From NCBI GenBank assembly GCA_964244115.1, contig CAXTHM010000098.1, positions 1 to 11,748 on the forward strand: DNA of 11,748 nt. Reading direction: 5' to 3'. The first letter of the stretch is position 1. Each line of letters begins with the position of its first letter. Made by a program: the position numbers and the translations under genes. The notes under the pieces are model-generated. The model ran no database searches, was not told the DNA's origin, and saw only the letters and a list, made by a program, of their open reading frames with translations. Positions 6,483 to 11,748 of the stretch are shown here, piece after piece. This DNA comes from CADCWK01 sp964244115. Its GTDB lineage: Bacteria > Chloroflexota > Chloroflexia > Thermomicrobiales > UBA6265.

Positions 6483-7241
6483 TTACAGCATCACGTCCCC
6501 GCCGTTCGGGCCGAGCGTCTGCCCGACGTAGTACGTCGCGTCGCTGGACGCGAGGAAGACCGCCGTCGGGGCGACTTCCTCGACCGTGCCGGATCGGCCG
6601 AGCGGAAGCTGGCCGAGGACATCCATGCCCTCGGTCCCCGGCACGCTCGAACCTGGCGGGACGATCTCGGTATCGATCGGGCCGGGGGCGATGCAGTTGA
6701 CGAGGACGCCCTGGCGGCTGACCTCCGTCGCGAGGACGCGGGTGAAGGCGATGATGCCGGCCTTGGCCGCCGAATAGTGCGCCCAGCCGGGCCGACCCTT
6801 GTAGGCCAGCTGCGACGCGATGTTGATGATGCGCCCGTCGCGACGCTCCAGCATCTGGGGCAGGACAGCATGGGTGACCATGAACGTCCCGCGCAGGTGG
6901 GCGGCGATCAGGTCGTCCCAGGCCCGGAGCGGCATGTCCTGGACGCGATACATCGTCGCGAAGCCGGCGTTGTTGACGAGGATATCGATCCGTCCCAGCG
7001 TCGCGGTCGCTTCCGCGACCATCGCGTTGACATCGTCCTCGATCGCGACGTCGGCATGGATCGCCGTCGCTCGCCGACCCATACCCCGGATCTCGGCGAC
7101 GACCTCATCGGCCCGGTCCGGACTGCGGTGATAGTTGCAGGCGACGTCGGCTCCCTCGCGAGCGAACGTCAGCGCGATCTCCCGGCCGATCCCCCGGCTC
7201 GCCCCGGTCACCAGCGCGACCTTGCCGTCAAGCTTTCCCAC
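6483..7241 (-). CDS. Short-chain dehydrogenase/reductase (SDR), FabG-like
   Basis: A second classical SDR, 252 residues from the GTG at 7241. I chose that start because AAAGGA sits six bases upstream and the protein then begins MGKLDGKVALVTG, as the family does. An in-frame TTG at 7256 would add five residues but has no better site. Motifs: TGASRGIG (12-19), NYHRS after strand 2 (37-41), which suits NADP(H), NNAG (90-93), Ser143 (NIASQ), Tyr156 and Lys160 (YSAAK). The usual catalytic Asn of the fourth helix is His115 (IAAHLRGTF), a substitution seen in several SDR subfamilies. The C-terminus ends GPNGGDVML. Its sequence is well diverged from the neighbouring SDR, so the two are unlikely to be a recent duplicate and may catalyse separate steps. 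It follows the transporter permease gene by 86 bp. Confidence 0.9.
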   Translation of the reverse strand: MGKLDGKVALVTGASRGIGREIALTFAREGADVACNYHRSPDRADEVVAEIRGMGRRATAIHADVAIEDDVNAMVAEATATLGRIDILVNNAGFATMYRVQDMPLRAWDDLIAAHLRGTFMVTHAVLPQMLERRDGRIINIASQLAYKGRPGWAHYSAAKAGIIAFTRVLATEVSRQGVLVNCIAPGPIDTEIVPPGSSVPGTEGMDVLGQLPLGRSGTVEEVAPTAVFLASSDATYYVGQTLGPNGGDVML

Positions 7242-7327
7242 GACACGTCCTTTCAAGAGATACGAAGCCGGATGTCAGGCCGAATCCCCGCCGTTCCCGC
7301 GGTCGTCTCGCGAAGACCAGCAGCGGG

Positions 7328-8230
7328 CTACCGGGCGCGGGTGCGGGGGTCCAGCGCGTCGCGGAGCCCCTCGCCGAGCAGGTTGACCGAGACGACCGTG
7401 ACCATGATCGCCAGGCCGGGGAAGGTGCTCATCCACCAGGCCTCACGCAGGTAGTCCCGGCTCATCGCCAGATCGAGCCCCCACTCCGGGTTCGGCAATT
7501 GCGCCCCGAGCCCGAGGAAGCTCAGCGAGGAACCGATCAGGATCGCCCACGCGATGCTGATCGTGGAGAGGACGATGATCGGGCCGAGGATGTTGGGCAG
7601 GATGTGGCGGAGGACGATCCGCCGGTCATCGGCGCCGATCACCCGCGCCGCTTCGATGTAGACGTCCTCCCGGATGCTCATGACCGACCCGCGCACCATG
7701 CGGGCGTAGCTGGGAATCAGCGAGATACCCACGGCGATCATCGCGTTCCGCAGGCCCGGGCCGAGCACCGCGACGACGGCGAGCGCGAACAGGATCCCCG
7801 GAAAGGCGAGCTGGATGTCGATCAGCCGCTGGATGAGCATGTCGCTCCAGCCCCCGTAGAATCCGCTGATCAGCCCGAAGAGGGTCCCGAACGAGCCGGC
7901 GATCGCGATCGCGATCGCCGCGACGGCGAGCGACTGGCGCGAGCCGATGACGACCCGGCTCAGGATGTCGCGGCCGAACTGGTCCGTCCCGAAGATGTTG
8001 GCGCTCGTCGGGGCGGTCAGGTAGCGCGCGTAGTCCTGGTCGAGCGGGTCCTCGGGCGCGAGGAGCGGCGCCAGAAGCGCCACGGCGATGATCAGGAACA
8101 TCACGAACCCACCGGCGAGAGCGCTGTGGTTCCTGCTCAGCTGCCGGATCGCCTTGCGGAACTCGCCTTCGGGGCGTAGAGCCCTGGTCCGCTGGGTCTG
8201 AAGGGCGATGGGATTGGCTTGCTCAACCAC
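7328..8230 (-). CDS. DppC-like peptide/nickel-type ABC transporter permease
   Basis: Inner-membrane permease of the oligopeptide/dipeptide/nickel (PepT) ABC importer class, 300 residues, GTG start. A cytoplasmic N-terminus precedes the first membrane segment (about 39-59). Then comes the family hallmark GTDQFGRDILSRVVIGSR (81-98), followed by membrane segments near 101-125, 143-158, 163-177, 214-240 and 270-285. The EAA loop that contacts the ATPase is YIEAARVIGAD (191-201), followed by RHILPNILGPI. It forms a heterodimer with the DppB-like protein encoded 25 bp upstream. AGGGGG lies about ten bases before the start, a somewhat long spacing. The substrate class cannot be told from the permease; peptides, opines, oligosaccharides and other small solutes are all transported by this class. 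Confidence 0.93.
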   Translation of the reverse strand: MVEQANPIALQTQRTRALRPEGEFRKAIRQLSRNHSALAGGFVMFLIIAVALLAPLLAPEDPLDQDYARYLTAPTSANIFGTDQFGRDILSRVVIGSRQSLAVAAIAIAIAGSFGTLFGLISGFYGGWSDMLIQRLIDIQLAFPGILFALAVVAVLGPGLRNAMIAVGISLIPSYARMVRGSVMSIREDVYIEAARVIGADDRRIVLRHILPNILGPIIVLSTISIAWAILIGSSLSFLGLGAQLPNPEWGLDLAMSRDYLREAWWMSTFPGLAIMVTVVSVNLLGEGLRDALDPRTRAR

Positions 8231-8255
8231 GGTGGCTCGGTCCCCCTGATCTGGA

Positions 8256-9182
8256 CTAGGAATTCTTGATGCGCGGGTCGAGCAGGCCGTAGCTCAGGTC
8301 AATGAGCAGGTTGATCACGACGTAGACCGACGCGGCCAGGATGACGATGCCCTGGACGAGCGGAAAGTCCTTGCCGAGGATCCCGGTGATCGCGAGCCGG
8401 CCGATGCCCTGCCGGGCGAAGACGGTCTCGATCACGACCGCCCCGCCGAGCAGCGTCCCGAGTTGCAGACCGATGATGGTGATCACCGCCATCAGGGCAT
8501 TCCGCAGGGCGTGTCGCGCCACGACCAGGGGTTCGCGGAGCCCCTTGGCCCGGGCCGTCCGGATGTAATCCTGCTGCAGCACCTCGATCAGGCTGGACCG
8601 GATCAGCCGCGCGATGATGGCCGAGAAGTCGAGGCTCAGGGCGAGAGCGGGCAGAACCAGCCGCTTCCAGCCGCCCTCGCCGGTCACCGGGAACCAGCCC
8701 AGGCGCAGCGAGAAGACGTAGATCAGGATCAGCCCGAACCAGAAGCTGGGCATCGAGACCCCGAACAGGGCGACCAGCGAGCAGAGGGTATCGACCCACG
8801 AGTTGCGGCGGAGGGCGGAGATCGTCCCGAGGACGACCCCGATCACGATCGCCATCACCATCGCGACCAGCGCGAGCTGGATGGTCGCTCCGGCCTGCTC
8901 GGAAATCATCGTCAGCACCGGTCGATGCGCCTGGATAGAGTCGCCGAAATCCCCCTGGAGGACGTTGCCGATCCATTTCAGGTACTGGACCGGGAGCGGA
9001 TCGTTGAGTCCCATCTGCTCCCGCAACCGGTTGACGTCGTCCTGGGTGACGGACGGCTGGCCCCGGAGCATCGCCAGGGCCGGGTCGCCCGGGATCAGAT
9101 GCAGCATGAGGAAGACCGCGATCGAGACGCCGAGCAGGACCGGGATCGCGAAGACGAGTCGTCGAATCAGGTACTGGGACAT
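8256..9182 (-). CDS. DppB-like peptide/nickel-type ABC transporter permease
   Basis: Inner-membrane permease of the peptide/nickel importer class, 308 residues. It starts MSQYLIRRLVFAIPVLLGVS, the standard DppB N-terminus with its first membrane segment at about 9-31, followed by HLIPGDPA. Further membrane segments lie near 100-122, 134-157, 176-196, 230-256 and 276-300. The EAA-like cytoplasmic loop is DYIRTARAKGL (205-215) followed by RHALRNAL. The end reads YGLLDPRIK, typical of the family. The ATG has GGAGGT three bases upstream. It sits between the solute-binding protein (132 bp upstream, with a strong hairpin in the gap) and the DppC-like partner. No DppD/DppF-type ATPase gene is in the window. 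Confidence 0.93.
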   Translation of the reverse strand: MSQYLIRRLVFAIPVLLGVSIAVFLMLHLIPGDPALAMLRGQPSVTQDDVNRLREQMGLNDPLPVQYLKWIGNVLQGDFGDSIQAHRPVLTMISEQAGATIQLALVAMVMAIVIGVVLGTISALRRNSWVDTLCSLVALFGVSMPSFWFGLILIYVFSLRLGWFPVTGEGGWKRLVLPALALSLDFSAIIARLIRSSLIEVLQQDYIRTARAKGLREPLVVARHALRNALMAVITIIGLQLGTLLGGAVVIETVFARQGIGRLAITGILGKDFPLVQGIVILAASVYVVINLLIDLSYGLLDPRIKNS

Positions 9183-9280
9183 GAGACCTCCGCCCCTCGG
9201 ACGCGGTAGCGATCACGGCACTCGTTCGCGTGCCGACGGTCCGGACCGGATTCCGCCAACAGGCCATGCCCGGCGAGCCA

Positions 9281-9311
9281 GTGGGCCGGGCGCTCGGACC
9301 GCCCGGCCCAC
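9281..9311 (-). promoter_or_regulatory. Strong hairpin between the solute-binding protein and permease genes
   Basis: GTGGGCCGGGCG (9281-9292) and CGCCCGGCCCAC (9300-9311) form a perfect 12-bp, almost all G-C stem with a seven-base loop. It begins a few bases after the stop codon of the solute-binding protein gene (9315-9317). There is no U-run, so it is more likely an mRNA-stabilising or partial attenuation structure. Such a structure would let the binding protein be made in excess over the permeases, as is known for other ABC importer operons. That role is inferred from position. Confidence 0.65.
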
Positions 9312-9314
9312 CGG

Positions 9315-11114
9315 CTAGTTGACCGTGGTGTTGTAGTGGAGCGGGTAGATGTTGAGGGTGTAGTCCCAGCCCGTGACCGTCGTCTTGCCGGCCATGAGCT
9401 GCATCTTGCCCCAGAGCGGGATCAACACCGCGTCGTCCATGATCATCACCTGGGCCTGCTGGTAGAGCGCCATCCGGGCATCGACGTCGCTCTCGGCGTA
9501 CCCCTGTTCGAGCAGGGCGTCGAGGGCGGGGTTGGTGTAGTGCGACCAGTTGAAGCCGGCCTCGATCTGGCTGGAGTGGTAGAGCGAGTAGAGCGACTCC
9601 GGGTCGGCACCCCACCAGAAGATATCGCCGAGGTTCTGATCGCCCCGGTTGTAGGTGTTGAAGATCGTCGGGTTGGATTCGGATGTCAGCTGGAGGTCGA
9701 TCCCGACCTCCTTGAATTGCGACTGGAGGACCTGGGCAGCCTCGTCGAAGTTGTTGTTGGCCTGGACGATGAAGGATGCGGTCAGGGTCTGGCCACCCTT
9801 GGTCCGGGTATCGCCATCCCGGACCCAGCCCGCCTGGTCGAGCAGGGCGTTGGCCTGCTCGACGTCGTACGGGTAATAGCCCTCGACGGCCGGGTCGTAG
9901 CCCGGCGTGAGGGGTTCGAGCGGACCGTAGGCGGCCGGCACGGTCTTCTGGAAGATCACATCGGTGATGATGGTCTTGTCGACGGCGTAGTTCATCGCCT
10001 GCCGGACCAGCTTGTCGTCGGTCGGCGCCTTCGTGCAGTTGAGCTGCACCGAGCGCGGACAGCCGAGCGTGCCCTGCTCGTAGACGATGAGCGACGCGTT
10101 GGCCTTGAGATCGCCATACTGCGCCGGGACGATCTCCTCGATCAGGTCGACCTCGCCGCTCTCCAGCGTCGACGACCGGNNNNNNNNNNGGGCGCCGATG
10201 ACGCTCTTGTTCAGCTTGTACAACCAGAGCGAGTCGATCGACAGGTAGCCCTGCAGATACGGCTGCTGATCGATGGTGAAATCGACCTCGCCGCTCTCCA
10301 GCGTCGACGACCGGGTGCCGGCCTCCGAGATGATGCGCCAGTCGATCCGCTCCAGGAGCGCTGGCCCCTGGCGGCCGTAGTACGCCTCCGGTCCCCAGTT
10401 ATAGGCGGCGAACCGGTCGAGCGTGACATGGTTGTTGGGGACGTACTCGGAGATGACGAACGGACCGGTGCCGGGGGGAGTGAGCCCCATCCCCTCCGGG
10501 TTGGCGACCGCGTAGCCGGGCGCCAGCGCCCGCCAGTTGCCAGCCGCCAGCAGGGTCAGGAACGGCGCATAGGGCGTATCGAAGACGATCTTCGCGGTCG
10601 CCGCGTCGACGACGTCGACGCGGTTGAACCCCTTCGGCACGCTGGCGAGCGTGGCCGCCGCCGGGTCAGTGAGCCGGTCGAACGTGAACTTGACGGCGTT
10701 GGCGTCGAAGACCTCGCCGTTGTGGAAGGTCACGTCCGTCCGGAGGTGGAAGGTGTATTCCAGGCCGTCGGCGGAGATCTCCCAGCTCGCGGCCAGCCCC
10801 GGGTAGAACGTGTCGTCCCCCGGGAAGCGCCAGACGAGCGGGTCGAAGACATTGGCCAAGATGCGTCCGGTCGCGGCGAGACCCGACTTCTGCGGGTCCA
10901 TCGTGTCGGGTGTCTGCCAGGCCCCGAAGACCATCGTGCCGCCCGGAACCCCCTGGGCGGGCTGGGGCCGGGCAACCGCCGATGCGTCGGCGGTGCCGAG
11001 CAGGGACGCGACCAGCGGCATCGACAACCCGAGGGCCGTCGCCTTGAAGAAGAACTCGCGCCGGTCGATCTTCTGGTCGATGAACGCATCGATCAGGGAA
11101 AGCTCGTCGGACAT
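9315..11114 (-). CDS. Peptide/nickel-type ABC transporter solute-binding protein (family 5), disrupted by an assembly gap
   Basis: Extracytoplasmic substrate-binding protein of the SBP_bac_5 (DppA/OppA) class, 599 codons as assembled. ATG start with AAAGG seven bases upstream. Residues 18-24 (RREFFFK) followed by a hydrophobic stretch look like a Tat signal; no lipobox Cys is visible. Typical family motifs follow: LDPQKSG-like WQTPDTMDPQ (66-75), LAASWEIS, YTFHLRTDVTFHNGEVFDA and PGTGPFVISEY. Around residues 268-323 the sequence is unreliable. RSSTLESGEVD occurs twice, separated by a 30-residue segment that does not belong to this family and by a run of ten Ns. Removing the 45 extra codons would leave about 554 residues, a normal length that joins the family sequence smoothly (GTRSSTLESGEVDLIEEI). 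The C-terminal 170 residues are about 80% identical to the truncated homologue at the right edge. It supplies substrate to the DppB/C permeases downstream. Confidence 0.85.
   Translation of the reverse strand: MSDELSLIDAFIDQKIDRREFFFKATALGLSMPLVASLLGTADASAVARPQPAQGVPGGTMVFGAWQTPDTMDPQKSGLAATGRILANVFDPLVWRFPGDDTFYPGLAASWEISADGLEYTFHLRTDVTFHNGEVFDANAVKFTFDRLTDPAAATLASVPKGFNRVDVVDAATAKIVFDTPYAPFLTLLAAGNWRALAPGYAVANPEGMGLTPPGTGPFVISEYVPNNHVTLDRFAAYNWGPEAYYGRQGPALLERIDWRIISEAGTRSSTLESGEVDFTIDQQPYLQGYLSIDSLWLYKLNKSVIGAXXXXRSSTLESGEVDLIEEIVPAQYGDLKANASLIVYEQGTLGCPRSVQLNCTKAPTDDKLVRQAMNYAVDKTIITDVIFQKTVPAAYGPLEPLTPGYDPAVEGYYPYDVEQANALLDQAGWVRDGDTRTKGGQTLTASFIVQANNNFDEAAQVLQSQFKEVGIDLQLTSESNPTIFNTYNRGDQNLGDIFWWGADPESLYSLYHSSQIEAGFNWSHYTNPALDALLEQGYAESDVDARMALYQQAQVMIMDDAVLIPLWGKMQLMAGKTTVTGWDYTLNIYPLHYNTTVN
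10147..10179. repeat. 33-bp exact direct repeat, copy 1 (abuts the gap)
   Basis: This 33-bp stretch is identical to 10282-10314 and encodes the same residues, RSSTLESGEV, in the same frame. It stops exactly where the Ns begin. An exact duplicate touching a gap is the signature of an unmerged overlap or a graph repeat in assembly rather than a biological repeat. Confidence 0.9.
10180..10189. other. Assembly gap (ten Ns)
   Basis: A run of exactly ten Ns lies inside the full-length solute-binding protein gene. It is bordered on its left by one copy of a 33-bp repeat, and the second copy lies 135 bp away. The gap marks a scaffold join, and the size is probably a placeholder. Confidence 0.97.
10190..10281 (-). 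other. Foreign 92-bp segment resembling a simple-sugar-binding protein
   Basis: Read on the minus strand it encodes FTIDQQPYLQGYLSIDS followed by LWLYKLNKSVIGA. The IDQQPYLQGY motif is characteristic of the C-terminal region of RbsB-like sugar-binding proteins (Peripla_BP_4 type). It does not occur in the DppA/OppA class that surrounds it. It lies between the N-run and the second 33-bp copy. It is best explained as a fragment of another locus joined here by misassembly at a short shared GEVD-coding sequence. Confidence 0.7.
10282..10314. repeat. 33-bp exact direct repeat, copy 2
   Basis: Second copy of the 33-bp repeat at 10147-10179, offset by 135 bp (45 codons). On the minus strand the correct solute-binding-protein sequence runs up to this copy from the N-terminal side, and then changes to unrelated sequence. 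Confidence 0.9.
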
Positions 11115-11233
11115 CGGGGGACCTTTCTGGATGTGACCTCACGGTCGGCTGGACGAAGAGACGACGAAGGGAAGAGCCGGAGCGCGCCGGCGGCGATCAT
11201 GCCGACAGCGCAGTCCCGGTTCGAGCGGGGTGG

Positions 11234-11748
11234 TTAGCTGAGCGTGGTGTTGTAGTGCAATGGGTAGACGTTGAGGGTGTAGCTCCAGCCCGTCACCGCG
11301 GCCTTGCCGGCCATGGACTGCATCTTCCCCCAGAGCGGGATCAACGCGGCGTCATCCATGATCATCACCTGGGCCTGCTGGTAGAGCGCCATCCGGGCGT
11401 CCTGGTCGACCTCGATGTAGCCCTGCTCCAGGAGTGCGTCGACCTCGGGATTGGTGTAGTGCGACCAGTTGAAGCCGGCCTCGATCTGGCTGGAGTGATA
11501 GAGCGAGTAGAGGGACTCCGGGTCGGCACCCCACCAGAAGATGTTGGCAACGTTCTGATCGCCCCGGTTGTACGTATTGAAGATCGTGGGCTGAGCCTCT
11601 GTACTCAGTTCGAGCTGGATACCGACCTCGGCGAACTGCGACTGGAGAACCTGCGCGGCCTCATCGAAGTTGTCGTTGGCGGTGACGATGAAGTTCACCG
11701 TCAGCGGCACCCCATCCTTGGTCCGGGTATCGCCATCCCGGACCCAGC
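11234..11748 (-). CDS. Second peptide/nickel-type solute-binding protein, C-terminal part, truncated at the window edge
   Basis: The last 171 or so codons of an SBP_bac_5-type binding protein; the frame is open to the right edge, beginning WVRDGDTRTKDG. A GTG at 11710 is internal and not the true start. It aligns without gaps to the C-terminus of the neighbouring full-length binding protein, with about 30 differences in 171 positions. Shared blocks include QPTIFNTYNRGDQN/NPTIFNTYNRGDQN, FWWGADPESLYSLYHSSQ and MALYQQAQVMIMDDA. It ends PLHYNTTLS with a TAA. It lies 119 bp upstream of the second binding-protein gene on the same strand, so the two form a tandem duplicate at the head of the transporter operon. 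Confidence 0.92.
   Translation of the reverse strand, partial: WVRDGDTRTKDGVPLTVNFIVTANDNFDEAAQVLQSQFAEVGIQLELSTEAQPTIFNTYNRGDQNVANIFWWGADPESLYSLYHSSQIEAGFNWSHYTNPEVDALLEQGYIEVDQDARMALYQQAQVMIMDDAALIPLWGKMQSMAGKAAVTGWSYTLNVYPLHYNTTLS

Noticed and set aside
8299..9615. Minus-strand open frame of 438 codons overlapping the DppB gene and the end of the binding protein
   Set aside because: It is out of frame with two clear family members and is Arg/Pro/Gly-rich. The same shadow appears opposite the duplicated gene at 11352-11534, which merely reflects the DNA similarity.
10147..10314. Genuine domain fusion or internal duplication in the solute-binding protein
   Set aside because: The repeat is exact, touches an N-run, and brackets sequence of another protein class. 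Misassembly explains all three observations more simply.
9336..11237. Long plus-strand open frame (over 600 codons) opposite the solute-binding protein
   Set aside because: It is a GC-bias shadow of the minus-strand gene. Its product is Arg/Val/Glu/Asp-rich with no recognisable domain, whereas the minus strand encodes a clear family member.

Overview
The window is high-GC bacterial DNA from an accessory catabolic and transport region. The organism is probably a member of Chloroflexota, class Thermomicrobia or a relative. I infer this from the GC-rich coding style, the extracytoplasmic solute-binding proteins (one showing an RREFFFKATALGLS-type Tat signal), the Thr/Ser/Ala-repeat secreted protein and the C-rich nested palindromes between genes. 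No rRNA, tRNA or phylogenetic marker is present, so the placement is tentative. A run of ten Ns at 10180-10189 shows that this is a draft scaffold.

Layout. (1) At 1-298 on the minus strand is the N-terminal part of a secreted protein: a signal peptide, then a (Ala-Thr-Ser-Thr)n tract that runs off the left edge. A plausible sigma70-type promoter lies at 378-406. (2) At 711-3473 on the plus strand are two genes, an M20 metallopeptidase/deacylase and a glutamine-synthetase-fold ligase, 60 bp apart and with similar Shine-Dalgarno sequences. (3) At 3474-3979 is a convergent intergenic region. It is filled by a 310-bp nested palindrome and a strong terminator-like hairpin. (4) From the right edge down to 3980 on the minus strand is one long gene string, read in this order: a truncated peptide/nickel-type solute-binding protein, a second closely related full-length solute-binding protein, DppB-like and DppC-like permeases, two short-chain dehydrogenases, and two amidohydrolase-2 (ACMSD-like) proteins. 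No ATPase genes for the transporter are in the window.

How the genes may work together. The minus-strand string looks like an uptake-and-degradation operon: capture by solute-binding protein, import through DppB/C, oxidation by SDRs, and hydrolysis or decarboxylation by amidohydrolase-fold enzymes. The plus-strand pair (acyl-amino-acid hydrolase plus glutamine-synthetase-like ligase) would suit handling of an N-acylated or amine-containing substrate. The substrate cannot be read from the sequence.

Main points for a second look: (a) the first-listed amidohydrolase lacks two of the metal/catalytic positions that its immediate neighbour keeps; (b) the full-length solute-binding protein gene contains a 33-bp exact repeat, an N-run and a segment that reads like a simple-sugar-binding protein, which is almost certainly a misassembly; (c) the 310-bp nested palindrome; (d) the recent-looking duplication of the solute-binding protein. 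I saw no CRISPR array, defence system or transposase. I do not think the window holds a clearly new system, but the degenerate/intact amidohydrolase pair inside a transporter-SDR operon is the most promising biology.
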